The notes beneath the pieces are model-generated. The model had not been told where the DNA came from and made no database searches. It saw only the letters and a program-made list of their open reading frames with translations. A stretch of 64,000 nucleotides of DNA from an uncultured Clostridia bacterium (GTDB lineage: Bacteria; Bacillota; Clostridia; TANB77; CAG-508), in the NCBI GenBank assembly GCA_934167365.1, contig CAKPKU010000001.1, positions 17,525-81,524 on the forward strand. Reading direction: 5' to 3'. The position numbers and the translations under genes were made by a program. Numbering within the stretch: position 1 is the first letter of the stretch; each line of letters opens with the position of its first letter. This document shows, piece by piece, positions 8,527-17,185 of the stretch.

Positions 8527-9534
8527 TTATTTTTTACTCATTTCAATATAATGCCATGAATCTTTACACATGTCATCTAGATTTTTTTCGGCTACCCATC
8601 CTAGCTCTATTTTTGCTTTTGCTGGATCTGCATAACATTTTGCTATGTCACCAGCTCTACGTGGTGCTATTTTGTATTTTACTTCTTTACCTGTTGCTTT
8701 TTCAAATGCTTTTACCATATCTAAAACACTATAACCTGTTCCTGTTCCTAGATTATATATGAATAAACCTTCGTGCTCTTTATCAAGTTTTTCAAGTGCT
8801 TTTACATGTCCTTTTGCTAAGTCTACTACATGTATGTAATCTCTTACTCCTGTTCCATCTGGAGTATCATAATCGTTTCCGAATACAGATAGCTCTGGTA
8901 AAATTCCAGCTGCAACTCTTGCTACATATGGCATTAGGTTGTTTGGAATTCCTTGTGGCTCTTCTCCTATTAGTCCACTTTCGTGTGCTCCTACTGGGTT
9001 GAAATATCTTAATATACAGATATCCCATGTGTTATCTGAGTTATAGATGTCTTTTAAAATTTGCTCTATGAATAGTTTTGTTGTTCCATATGGATTTGTT
9101 GTTCCTCCTGTTGGGAATTCTTCTGTTATTGGCATTGTTGCTGGATCTCCATATACAGTTGCTGATGAGCTAAATATGAATTTTTTGCAATTGTGTGCTC
9201 TCATTACATCTAATAGTACTAGTGCTCCTGAAATGTTGTTCATATAGTATTCTATTGGTTTTTTTACTGATTCGCCTACTGCCTTGTATCCTGCAAAATT
9301 TAGGACTGCTTCTATTTTATTTTCTGTAAAAACTTTTTCTAGATCTTCTTTGTTTGAATAATCCATTTCGTAAAATTTGAAATCTTTTCCTGTTATTTGT
9401 TTTATTTTGTCTAGTACTTCTGGTTTGCTATTTGAAAAGTTATCTATAATAACAATTTCCTTTCCTGAATTTAATAGTTCGACTGCTGTGTGGCTTCCTA
9501 TGTAGCCTGCTCCTCCTGGTAATAATATTGCCAT
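8527..9534 (-). CDS. galE: UDP-glucose 4-epimerase
   Basis: A 335-residue extended short-chain dehydrogenase that interconverts UDP-glucose and UDP-galactose with bound NAD. The nucleotide-binding GGAGYIGSHT opens the protein. The catalytic Ser lies in SSSATVYGD, the Tyr and Lys in YGTTK, and the substrate-site RYFNPVGAH and DYIHVVDLAKGH stretches are typical. Length is normal for GalE. It has its own promoter (TTGCCA-N17-TATAAT) and an AAGGAGG site, so it forms a single-gene unit. It would supply UDP-galactose to the UDP-galactopyranose mutase and the glycosyltransferases encoded between 21.5 and 33.4 kb; this link is inferred. Confidence 0.95.
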   Translation of the reverse strand: MAILLPGGAGYIGSHTAVELLNSGKEIVIIDNFSNSKPEVLDKIKQITGKDFKFYEMDYSNKEDLEKVFTENKIEAVLNFAGYKAVGESVKKPIEYYMNNISGALVLLDVMRAHNCKKFIFSSSATVYGDPATMPITEEFPTGGTTNPYGTTKLFIEQILKDIYNSDNTWDICILRYFNPVGAHESGLIGEEPQGIPNNLMPYVARVAAGILPELSVFGNDYDTPDGTGVRDYIHVVDLAKGHVKALEKLDKEHEGLFIYNLGTGTGYSVLDMVKAFEKATGKEVKYKIAPRRAGDIAKCYADPAKAKIELGWVAEKNLDDMCKDSWHYIEMSKK

Positions 9535-9558
9535 AATTCATACCTCCTTGTTTTTTGC

Positions 9559-9587
9559 ATTATATAGCAATTTTTATTTAATGGCAA
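9559..9587 (-). promoter_or_regulatory. Predicted sigma-A promoter of galE
   Basis: TTGCCA (9582-9587) and TATAAT (9559-9564) on the minus strand with a 17-base spacer, 24 bases before the galE ATG. Confidence 0.6.
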
Positions 9588-9831
9588 GTATTTGGATATT
9601 TTTTTGTTAGATTTTGTGGAGAGCCATTTTTCTTATTTCTTTGACTCTTGTTAACTATGATGAACAATAGTCAGAGTTAATGTTATTATTATTATGTAAC
9701 TCATATACATGATTTAAATACTTCTAACATAAATTCATGTAGCTGTTCTATAAAAAAATAACCTCAAATTATTATATTTTTTAATAATTCACGTTCATTT
9801 CATATTAATTTTTTACTAATCTTTAGTATAA

Positions 9832-9871
9832 AAAAATCAAAAATCACAATTTTTAATGATTTTTGATTTTT
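9832..9871 (-). terminator. Terminator of the 225-residue surface protein gene
   Basis: Perfect 15-bp AT-rich stem (aaaaatcaaaaatca/tgatttttgattttt) with a 10-base loop, 23 bases past the stop codon. Confidence 0.65.
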
Positions 9872-9893
9872 GAATATTTTTTTACAGTCTTTT

Positions 9894-10571
9894 TTATTTA
9901 GTCAAACCATAGAACCATGGTCCTTGACCATCTTTACCAGATGTTGAACCTCCAGCCATATATGAATCTATAACCTTTGCAATATTTGTGTCTTCTTTAG
10001 GTGTATTTGATGTTTTAGTAAATTTATTATTTTCACTATCACTAAAACTTCCATCACTATTTAAGTTAAATTTAAAAACTTCATTACACAAACTTGCTGA
10101 TGGATCATTTCCAACTAAAACAACACTATTCATAATAATTTGATTTTCGTTAATTGTATAATATCCTACATAGTGAGCATCTGTATCCCCACATTTATAA
10201 TATGCAGAAAAAGTTCCTTCCTTACTTAGCACTATTGTATAATTCATATAAAACGGTTCTGAATTAGTTCCTTCATTCATATTAATTTTTTGAGATTCAT
10301 ATGTTCCCTTTAAACTATCATATGTTTGAGTACCATTTTCTTTTGTTTTTTCATTTTTTAATTCATTTGAATTACTTTTATTTTCGTTTTCTTCATTTTT
10401 TGTTTCATTTGAATTATTATTTTCATTTTTTGATTCCATTGCAGCAACTTTATTTTCTAATTCATTTGTTCTACTTTTTTCTTTTTGAAGATTATCAAAA
10501 AGAAACCATCCTCCAACTCCTAATATAGCAATTATTAAAATAACTATTAAACATATAACTACCTTTTTCAT
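9894..10571 (-). CDS. Membrane-anchored extracytoplasmic protein, function unknown
   Basis: A 225-residue protein: an N-terminal membrane helix (residues 4-25), a short coiled coil (EKSRTNELENKVAAM), a low-complexity Asn/Glu/Lys linker of about 40 residues, and a globular C-terminal part (about 85-225) rich in aromatic and beta-forming residues (EGTFSAYYKCG, YVGYYTINENQI). The C-terminal part looks like a small lipocalin-like or META-like beta domain of the sort often called hypothetical lipoprotein in Firmicutes, but I cannot assign a family. Two cysteines are present there. A TTGAAA-N16-TATAAT promoter and a GGAGG site indicate a single-gene unit. Confidence 0.65.
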   Translation of the reverse strand: MKKVVICLIVILIIAILGVGGWFLFDNLQKEKSRTNELENKVAAMESKNENNNSNETKNEENENKSNSNELKNEKTKENGTQTYDSLKGTYESQKINMNEGTNSEPFYMNYTIVLSKEGTFSAYYKCGDTDAHYVGYYTINENQIIMNSVVLVGNDPSASLCNEVFKFNLNSDGSFSDSENNKFTKTSNTPKEDTNIAKVIDSYMAGGSTSGKDGQGPWFYGLTK

Positions 10572-10619
10572 AAATTTTCCTCCTTTTAGCTTTTGTAAAA
10601 AAATATTTATTATGAATTC

Positions 10620-10647
10620 ATTATAACAAAAACGAAAATTTTTTCAA
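10620..10647 (-). promoter_or_regulatory. Predicted promoter of the 225-residue surface protein gene
   Basis: TTGAAA (10642-10647) and TATAAT (10620-10625) on the minus strand, 16-base spacer. Confidence 0.5.
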
Positions 10648-10754
10648 TATATTTTTTCAAAAATATTCCATCCTAAAATAAAAAGGTTTTACAAATTTTT
10701 ATGAAAGGTTATATTTATTTTGTGTTGTCTATCTCTCACTATAGTGGATACTAT

Positions 10755-10843
10755 AAGTTATAATTGCCAAAGGAAACGGCTCCGATTGACAATCATTTGT
10801 AGGTATGCCAAAGAAAGCCATCCCTATTGACAGATTATAACTT
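10755..10843. repeat. Twin 27-bp motif enclosed by a 10-bp inverted repeat
   Basis: Two 27-bp units, 10765-10791 and 10806-10832, each read tgccaaag, twelve variable bases, attgaca. They are spaced 41 bases apart and lie inside the perfect inverted repeat aagttataat (10755-10764) / attataactt (10834-10843), whose right arm contains the stop codon of the Rpn-type nuclease gene. The G+C content is clearly higher than in surrounding intergenic DNA. No T-run follows, so it is not a standard terminator. Confidence 0.7.
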
Positions 10844-11767
10844 TTCGATTTCTTCCTCAGTTAGACCTGTTAATTCAGATATCAAGTTGATATCCATTTT
10901 CTTTTCCAACATTTTTTTCACAAGTTCGTTTCTTTCCTCGGCTCGTCCTTTAGCATGTCCCTCGGCTAATCCCTCGGCTCTTCCCTTGGCTTTTCCTTCA
11001 GTTAATCCTTCTGCTCTTCCAGCCGCTAATCCTTTTTCCTTCATTTCGGACATTGCACTATTATAGTCATATCGTGCCCAGTCTTCGGCATCTGCTAATT
11101 GTTGTACTTCTTCATCTGCATTTAATAGTCGTAATTGTCTTACTGCTTCTTCTAATTCTGCCCTTGTTCTTGCCATATCCTGTACCTCCTTTCCGTATGG
11201 ATTTATAAAAAATTCTAACCATGGGTCTATTTCTCCTGTTTTCTTTTTGTGTCTTTTGTATTTTTCTAGCTCTAATATATGTACTTCTGTATTTTTCGTT
11301 AGTATTTTTTCTTTGTGATTTTCTTCCCTATAATGCCATACTGTGTGATATTCTTGTATGTTTTCTAAATTTGGAAAATCTTCTTCCATTAGTACTACTA
11401 ATACTGTTCTTTTTAGCTTTTTATAATCTTCTTTTACTTTAATATCTGCTACATATGTTTTTGATAGATATGCTATAAATCTGTCTGGTAAATAATCATA
11501 TGCTTTTCTTTGCATTTCTACTATGTACTTTTGAAGATATTTATCTTTTGCAATTAAATCAGCTACCATTTGCTTATCTTTTGGTTTTTCTTTTAGTAAT
11601 TCTAATTTGAAGTTTGTTGATATTTCTTCAATTTCTTCTCCTGTTATGTGCTTTAAAAAGCTTTTTGTTATTCTTTCGTTTCCTGGATTTCCTAATAAAC
11701 ATTTGAATATTACATCATTTGTTGGTAGGTATTTGGGGTTGTGAGTGTTTGTTAAACTTTTTGTCAT
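10835..11767 (-). CDS. Rpn family / PD-(D/E)XK nuclease 'transposase'
   Basis: A 310-residue protein starting MTKSLTNTHNPKYLP, then NDVIFKCLLGNPGNE and the core VADLIAKDKYLQKYIVEMQ. This is the PD-(D/E)XK arrangement of the Rpn (recombination-promoting nuclease)/PDDEXK family transposase group, which is common and multicopy in Clostridia and Bacteroidetes. Known Rpn proteins stimulate RecA-independent recombination and cleave DNA. The C-terminal 110 residues hold a Gly/Arg/Ala/Glu repeat (GRAEGL, GKAKGRAEGL, GHAKGRAEE), then a helical end with LISELTGLTEEEIEKL. The repeat region is G+C richer than the rest. It has its own promoter and is flanked by long non-coding DNA, but I find no terminal inverted repeats that would mark a transposon. 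Confidence 0.85.
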   Translation of the reverse strand: MTKSLTNTHNPKYLPTNDVIFKCLLGNPGNERITKSFLKHITGEEIEEISTNFKLELLKEKPKDKQMVADLIAKDKYLQKYIVEMQRKAYDYLPDRFIAYLSKTYVADIKVKEDYKKLKRTVLVVLMEEDFPNLENIQEYHTVWHYREENHKEKILTKNTEVHILELEKYKRHKKKTGEIDPWLEFFINPYGKEVQDMARTRAELEEAVRQLRLLNADEEVQQLADAEDWARYDYNSAMSEMKEKGLAAGRAEGLTEGKAKGRAEGLAEGHAKGRAEERNELVKKMLEKKMDINLISELTGLTEEEIEKL

Positions 11768-11784
11768 AGTTTTTCCTTTCTTTT

Positions 11785-11814
11785 ATTTTAACATATTAGT
11801 TAAATTTTATGCAA
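11785..11814 (-). promoter_or_regulatory. Predicted promoter of the Rpn-type nuclease gene
   Basis: TTGCAT (11809-11814) and TAAAAT (11785-11790) on the minus strand with an 18-base spacer and an extended -10 TG two bases upstream. Confidence 0.45.
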
Positions 11815-12332
11815 TAATTTAAGTGTTTTTTACTTATGTTGTTTGGAATTTGATTTAGACTTATGGAAAATTTTAACTGTAGTATTGAATTTGCTTTTTT
11901 TGTGAATTTTTTGATTTAAATCATTTTGAATATAAAATTATTAGAAATTTATTAAAATATTTTATGAATTTATAAAAATTTTGTGAAAATTACAAATTTG
12001 TAGTGAGAATATAATTTTTTATATCTTATTTTAATTTCTTAATATTTGTAGCTCAAGTTTGCTTAAACTATTGCATTACTTATGCTTTGGGAGATATTTT
12101 AGAATTTAAATTTTTGAATAAAATTTATGAGCTTTAAATCTGTTCTGAACTAAATAAAAAAATATTTTGCATTAAGCTTTTAACTTGTATGTATTTTATA
12201 ATGATTTCATTTATTTGGCAAGGAAAATCGTAAGACAAAATTCGATTTTTTCTGTAGATTGTTGTAACTCATAATTTTTATTGAAATTGTCTTGATATTA
12301 TTATATTTTAACTATAATTTAAATATTTTGTC

Positions 12333-12372
12333 AAAAAACAAGCAAAGAATATCTTAATTTTCTCTGCCTGTT
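12333..12372 (-). terminator. Terminator downstream of rmlB
   Basis: AACAGGCA pairs with TGCTTGTT (one G-U) around an inner AGAA/TTCT on the minus strand, followed by a T-run, 11 bases past the rmlB stop. Confidence 0.7.
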
Positions 12373-12382
12373 TTCATATTAA

Positions 12383-13348
12383 TTATTTTAACCATTCAGG
12401 ATTTTCTAAATACCAGTCTATGGTTTTTATAATTCCATCTTCAAATTTTGTTTTTGGTTCCCATCCTAGCTCGTTTTTTATTTTTGTTGGGTCTATTGCA
12501 TATCTGTAATCGTGTCCTTTTCTATCTTCTACATGCTCTATTAATGATTCTGGTTTGTTTAAATGTTTTAGTATTAATTTAACAATTTCAATATTTCTTT
12601 TTTCATTGTGACCACCTATATTGTATCTTTCTCCTGCTTTTCCATTATGTAATATTAAGTCTATTGCTTCGCAGTGATCTTCTACATATAGCCAATCTCT
12701 TATGTTTAAACCTTCTCCATATACTGGTAGTTTTTCATCTTTTAAAGCTAATTTTATCATATGAGGAATTAGTTTTTCATTGTTTTGATATGGACCATAG
12801 TTGTTTGAACAATTTGTGACACTTACATTCATTTTAAATGTTTCGTGATATGCAAATGCTATTAAATCAGAGCTTGCTTTTGATGCTGAATATGGACTAT
12901 TTGGTTTTATTGGAGATGTTTCTGTAAAATATCCCTCTTCACCTAAAGTTCCATATACTTCATCTGTTGATATATGTACAAATTTATTTTGGCTACCTTC
13001 TCCCCATACTCTTTTGGCTACTTCTAATAATGTGTGTGTTCCTAATACATTAGTTTGTGTAAATACAAATGGTGTTTTTATACTATTATCAACATGTGAT
13101 TCTGCTGCGAAGTGTACAACAGCATCGATATTATATTTTTCAAAAGTTTCTAAAACTTTGTCTAAATCATAAATATCGCCTTTTACAAATATAATTTTAT
13201 CTTTTATTTTTTTAAAATTATCCATATTTCCGGCATAAGTTAATTTGTCAAATACTATAATATTATAATCTGGATGTTTGTTTACCACAAATTCTGCAAA
13301 GTTACTTCCTATGAATCCAGCGGCACCTGTTACTAATATATTTTTCAT
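12383..13348 (-). CDS. rmlB: dTDP-glucose 4,6-dehydratase
   Basis: A 321-residue extended SDR enzyme that converts dTDP-glucose to dTDP-4-keto-6-deoxyglucose, the second step to dTDP-rhamnose and other deoxysugars. It shows the NAD site TGAAGFIGSN, the family-defining active-site triplet in HISTDEVYG, the catalytic YSASK, RDWLYVEDHCEAI and the C-terminal DRKGHDYRYAID. All are hallmarks of RmlB/RfbB. The rmlA, rmlC and rmlD partners are not in the window, so the final sugar is unknown. It lies 54 bases downstream of the GH25 lysozyme gene on the same strand and could be cotranscribed with it. Confidence 0.93.
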   Translation of the reverse strand: MKNILVTGAAGFIGSNFAEFVVNKHPDYNIIVFDKLTYAGNMDNFKKIKDKIIFVKGDIYDLDKVLETFEKYNIDAVVHFAAESHVDNSIKTPFVFTQTNVLGTHTLLEVAKRVWGEGSQNKFVHISTDEVYGTLGEEGYFTETSPIKPNSPYSASKASSDLIAFAYHETFKMNVSVTNCSNNYGPYQNNEKLIPHMIKLALKDEKLPVYGEGLNIRDWLYVEDHCEAIDLILHNGKAGERYNIGGHNEKRNIEIVKLILKHLNKPESLIEHVEDRKGHDYRYAIDPTKIKNELGWEPKTKFEDGIIKTIDWYLENPEWLK

Positions 13349-13402
13349 TTTTTCTCCTATTCTATTAACTATTACATACTTAAACCTAAATAAACAATTT
13401 TA

Positions 13403-16400
13403 TTAAAATATTATATTTAAGTCCACATTTCCGCTTATACCTGATATATTACCTTTACTTGTATATTGCCATATATCATATTTTCCATTATAATCAGTTT
13501 TATTTTCTGGAGATCCAGTATAATGCGCTAGCCAAATTTTATATCCAGATAATTTTTTCATATCTAGATTAAAATGGAACCAATATTTGCTTGCATAAAT
13601 CATTCCAGTATAACCTCTCTCTTCTACTCTTTTACAAAAAGCATCGCATATTCTTGTTCTTTCCTCTACCGAAAGTTTATCTGCTCTACCTATTTTAGCT
13701 GTGGTCGACTCTTCAGAATCAATTACTACTGGATATGTGATATTGTATTGTTTTATAGCATCAATTATAAAATCCGCTTCTTCTCTTGCTTCTGCTTCAT
13801 TAATTGCTTGTGTATAAAAATAAACTCCACATTTAATACCATTTTTTAATGCATTTTCTAAATTATATTTATAATTACTATCATACACAATTCTTCCTGT
13901 TCCCCATCCTCTATATCCTACTCGTATCATTGCAAAATCAACGCCTGATTCTTTTACAGCTTTCCAATCTATATTTCCTTGATATACTGAAACATCTATT
14001 CCATTTAGCTCTGTGACTTTTTCAAATGTAAACTCTTGGTTTTCCTTTCCTGACTTTCCATATGTTAGTACTCTTGTACCATTTTGAATCTCATTTTTTT
14101 CTACTGTTAAATATAAACCTGTTCCTTTTGAAATTATATTAAATTTTCCATTTTCAGTTTCTCTAATTATCCATTTTTGTGCATCTGTATTATTCCAATT
14201 ATATTGTTGTATTCTATTTCCATTCTGCATTACCCCATTTACAACATCTAATACCTTATTAGATTTTTTTACTGTTATTGAATATAAGCCATCCCCTATA
14301 TATCTTATATAAAATCGTTGTTGTGCTACATCTGCATCTTCCCAAATTTGAAGTTTTGCCCCTGAATCCATACTACCTGAAGTAATATCAAAAATCATAT
14401 TTTTATTTATAGATGTACGAATTTCATAAGTTCCATCTTCTATTGTTCTATTACCACTTTCCTGATTTATTTTTTCTAATTTGAATTTCTGTGACATACC
14501 ATCATTTTCTTTATACATTAAAAGCTCTGTTCCACATTGTGCCTCGGTATCCGGTATAGTTATATATAGTCCATTACATTTTGATATTATGCTATATGTA
14601 TTATCTTCATTCTTTTTTATAATCCACTTCTGTGCATCTGTATCATTATTATCATATTGTTGTATTTTTGTTTTTTCCTTTAGCCCTCCTCCTTCAACAT
14701 CTAATACCTTGCTTGAATTTCTTGCTGTAATCTTATAAAATCCATCTCCCATATACTTAATTAAATAACGCTGTTGCTTTACATTGCAGTCATCCCATAT
14801 CTGCAATTTTGCTTGTGAATTGTTACTTCCTCCTTTAATATCAAAAACTTTATTTTCGTCTTGTGCTATTCTTATTTTATATTCTCCATCCTCTATTATC
14901 TTTTCACCATTTACTTTTACTACTTTATCAAAGATAAACTTTTGATTATAATCCTCATCTTTATGCCCATACATTAATACTTTATTTCCGCATTCTATAT
15001 TCTTATTATTAATAGTTAAATATAAATCATTACGTTTTGATATTATAAAAAATGTTCCATCTTGATTTTCCCTGATAATCCATCTTTGTGCATCTGTATC
15101 ATTATTATCATATTGCTGAACTTTATTTCCATCATCTAGTCCACCGCCTTCAACATCTAATACTTTACCTGATTTTTTCACACTAATTTTATAATATCCA
15201 TTCCCCATATAATTTACTATATACCTCTGTTGCAAAACGTCACAGTCATCCCATATCTGCAATTTTGCTTGTGATTGATCACTTCCACCTTCTATGTCAA
15301 AGACTTTTGAATTATCCGAAGCTAATCTAATTTCATATTCACCATCTTCTATTGTTTTTGTTCCTTTTTCCTTTTTTATTTCTTGAAATATAAATTCTTG
15401 ATTTTCATTCTCATTCTTTCCATACGTTAATACCTTTGTTCCATTTTTCACTTCATTATTTTCTATCGTTAAATATAAACCTGTTCCTTTTGAAATTATA
15501 TTAAACCTACCATTTTCAGTTTCTTTAATTATCCACTTTTGTGCATCTGTATTATTCCAATCATATTGTTGTATTCTATTTCCATTCTCCATTATTCCAT
15601 TTACAACATCTAATGCTTTATTAGATTTCTTTACAGCTATTGAATATAACCCATTACCAATATATTTTATATTAAATCGTTGTTGTGATACATCTGCATC
15701 TTCCCAAATTTGAAGTTTCGCTCCGGACTCTGTGCTGCCTGCAACAATATCAAAAATCATATTATTATTTAAGGCTGTCCTAATTTCATATGTTCCATCT
15801 TCTATTGTTTTATGTCCAATTTCCTGTTCTATTTTATCAAACTTAAATTTTTGTGATATATCACCTTTTTCTTTATACATTAAAAGCTCTGTTCCACATT
15901 CTACATTAGAATTTGGTATAGTTATGTATAATCCATTAAGTTTTGAGATTATACTATATGTATTATCCTTATTCTTTTTTATTATCCATTTTTGTGCATC
16001 TGTTCCATTATCATCATATTGTTGTATTCTTGCTCCTTCTTTTACGCTTCCATTTTCTACATCTAATACTTTATTTGAATTTCTTGCTGTAATTCTATAA
16101 AATCCATTTCCTAAATATTTAACAAAATATCGCTGTTGTTTTACATTACAATCATTCCATATTTGTAATTTTGCTTTAGAATCATTACTTCCAGCTTGTA
16201 TATCAAAAATTTTCTCTTCATCTTGCACTGCTCTTATCTTATATTCACCATCTTCTATTGTCTTTTCATTTTCTTCCAAATTTATATATAATTGTTCTTC
16301 ATTTGATATCTTACTTTGTACACGCTCATTATCTACTATATCAACTTTTTTTGTTTCATTATTCTCCTGTATTCTTGAGATGCTCTCATCTTCAGATTTT

Positions 16401-16540
16401 CCCATATCTTTATTCTCATCATCTATTACAACCTCTTCTTCATTCGCAATTTCATTCTGTTTCGTAATTTCTACTGCTAATGAAATATTAAAAAATAGTA
16501 CTGTCAAAACTAATAATATACTAATAATCTTCTTTTTCAT
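13403..16540 (-). CDS. Secreted GH25 lysozyme with five ricin-type lectin repeats
   Basis: A 1045-residue exported protein. A signal peptide (1-22) and an acidic linker (23-92) are followed by five repeats of about 150 residues, at 93-243, 244-394, 395-546, 547-697 and 698-846. Each opens with a form of TIEDG-Y-IR and contains the QxW signature (DAQKWII) of ricin-B beta-trefoil lectins. The C-terminal 200 residues are a GH25 muramidase: GIDVSVYQGNIDW with the catalytic-site Asp849, YPVVIDSEES (Asp941/Glu943), and the end YDIWQYTSKG and VDLNIIF. The enzyme would cleave the glycan backbone of peptidoglycan, held to a sugar-containing surface polymer by the lectins. Repeats 1-2 and 4-5 are near copies. 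Signal peptide and promoter suggest an independent unit. Confidence 0.93.
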   Translation of the reverse strand: MKKKIISILLVLTVLFFNISLAVEITKQNEIANEEEVVIDDENKDMGKSEDESISRIQENNETKKVDIVDNERVQSKISNEEQLYINLEENEKTIEDGEYKIRAVQDEEKIFDIQAGSNDSKAKLQIWNDCNVKQQRYFVKYLGNGFYRITARNSNKVLDVENGSVKEGARIQQYDDNGTDAQKWIIKKNKDNTYSIISKLNGLYITIPNSNVECGTELLMYKEKGDISQKFKFDKIEQEIGHKTIEDGTYEIRTALNNNMIFDIVAGSTESGAKLQIWEDADVSQQRFNIKYIGNGLYSIAVKKSNKALDVVNGIMENGNRIQQYDWNNTDAQKWIIKETENGRFNIISKGTGLYLTIENNEVKNGTKVLTYGKNENENQEFIFQEIKKEKGTKTIEDGEYEIRLASDNSKVFDIEGGSDQSQAKLQIWDDCDVLQQRYIVNYMGNGYYKISVKKSGKVLDVEGGGLDDGNKVQQYDNNDTDAQRWIIRENQDGTFFIISKRNDLYLTINNKNIECGNKVLMYGHKDEDYNQKFIFDKVVKVNGEKIIEDGEYKIRIAQDENKVFDIKGGSNNSQAKLQIWDDCNVKQQRYLIKYMGDGFYKITARNSSKVLDVEGGGLKEKTKIQQYDNNDTDAQKWIIKKNEDNTYSIISKCNGLYITIPDTEAQCGTELLMYKENDGMSQKFKLEKINQESGNRTIEDGTYEIRTSINKNMIFDITSGSMDSGAKLQIWEDADVAQQRFYIRYIGDGLYSITVKKSNKVLDVVNGVMQNGNRIQQYNWNNTDAQKWIIRETENGKFNIISKGTGLYLTVEKNEIQNGTRVLTYGKSGKENQEFTFEKVTELNGIDVSVYQGNIDWKAVKESGVDFAMIRVGYRGWGTGRIVYDSNYKYNLENALKNGIKCGVYFYTQAINEAEAREEADFIIDAIKQYNITYPVVIDSEESTTAKIGRADKLSVEERTRICDAFCKRVEERGYTGMIYASKYWFHFNLDMKKLSGYKIWLAHYTGSPENKTDYNGKYDIWQYTSKGNISGISGNVDLNIIF
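14003..16264 (-). repeat. Five tandem ricin-lectin coding repeats in A-B-C-A'-B' order
   Basis: Repeat units of about 450 bp. The two-repeat block 15359-16264 (residues 93-394) and the block 14003-14902 (residues 547-846) share the same distinctive segments in the same order, for example NNTDAQKWI and GTGLYLT in the B units and GTELLMYKE in the A units. This points to a block duplication of two domains around the middle C unit. Confidence 0.8.
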
Positions 16541-16570
16541 AAAAAAACTCCTCCATTCCTTTCATTTATT

Positions 16571-16600
16571 ATTATAACTTAACTATATAATAAAATTCAA
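16571..16600 (-). promoter_or_regulatory. Predicted promoter of the GH25 lysozyme gene
   Basis: TTGAAT (16595-16600) and TATAAT (16571-16576) on the minus strand with an 18-base spacer, about 30 bases before the start codon. Confidence 0.45.
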
Positions 16601-16651
16601 CATAAATCATCGCAAAGTTTATATCAATATTTTCCATTTATTCTTCACAAA

Positions 16652-16707
16652 AAATGTTACAATTATGACAATAAAATTTATATTTATTGTCACAGATTGT
16701 AACATTT
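16652..16707 (-). terminator. Terminator of the yfhO-gtrB-gtrA operon
   Basis: A long two-part stem: aaatgttacaat (16652-16663) pairs with attgtaacattt (16696-16707), and inside it tgacaataaa pairs with tttattgtca. TTTTTTG follows on the minus strand. Confidence 0.75.
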
Positions 16708-16719
16708 CGTAAAATATTT

Positions 16720-17184
16720 CTATTCATTTATTGATAAATTTGTTTTATCAATATTCTCTCTTTTTTTAAAAACAAATAATTTGCTGAAAACATAATTTAA
16801 TACTAAAATTATCAATTGTACTAATATTTTAGCTATTTTATCATTTATACTTATTATACTAACAAATAAAAACATAAATAGCATATCTATCAATAAAGTA
16901 CTAATCCTAGCCATATAGAATTTAGAAGCCTCTTTTAGTACCTTCTTTTCTTTACTTTCAAAAACAAATATTTTATTCGTTATATAAGCAAATGTAACAG
17001 AGCAAATCCACGAAACCACGTTAGCAATTTGTAATTGAAATCCATCTTTTGGATCTAAAATCGTTAACACTAATGCATAATAAGATCCTAAACTAATAAC
17101 AGTTGTAAAGCCACCTACTATCAGATAATTAACTATCTCTTTATATTTTTTATATTTCCCTTTAATAATATTTATCAAATTCAT
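16720..17184 (-). CDS. GtrA-family membrane protein
   Basis: A 154-residue protein with four predicted transmembrane helices and the GtrA pattern: YLIVGGFTTVISLGSYYAL at the first helix, WICSVTFAYITNKIFVF at the second, and a final NYVFSKLFVFKKRE. GtrA/GtcA proteins are thought to flip undecaprenyl-phosphate-linked monosaccharides to the outer face. It ends the operon, starting one base after the GtrB-like gene stops. With that gene and the YfhO gene it matches the GtrB-GtrA-YfhO type of three-component glycosylation known from teichoic acid decoration in Firmicutes. Confidence 0.9.
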   Translation of the reverse strand: MNLINIIKGKYKKYKEIVNYLIVGGFTTVISLGSYYALVLTILDPKDGFQLQIANVVSWICSVTFAYITNKIFVFESKEKKVLKEASKFYMARISTLLIDMLFMFLFVSIISINDKIAKILVQLIILVLNYVFSKLFVFKKRENIDKTNLSINE

Positions 17185-17185
17185 T

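Larger units (their letters stand above)
9535..9893. other. Intergenic region, 359 bp
   Basis: It holds the galE promoter at one end and the terminator of the next gene at the other. Between them is an imperfect palindrome at about 9641-9680 (ttgactct and actat arms against atagt and agagttaa) with a 4-5 base bulge. I see no reading frame or RNA gene here. Confidence 0.5.
11768..12382. other. Intergenic region, 615 bp, no gene seen
   Basis: Very AT-rich DNA upstream of the Rpn-type gene. It holds that gene's promoter near 11785-11814 and the rmlB terminator near 12333-12372. The middle has stops in all frames and no recognisable RNA; it may be decayed accessory sequence. Confidence 0.5.

Noticed and set aside
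10835..11767. Complete insertion sequence around the Rpn-type gene
   Set aside because: No terminal inverted repeats or target duplications flank the gene; only the short 10-bp repeat at its 3' end was found.
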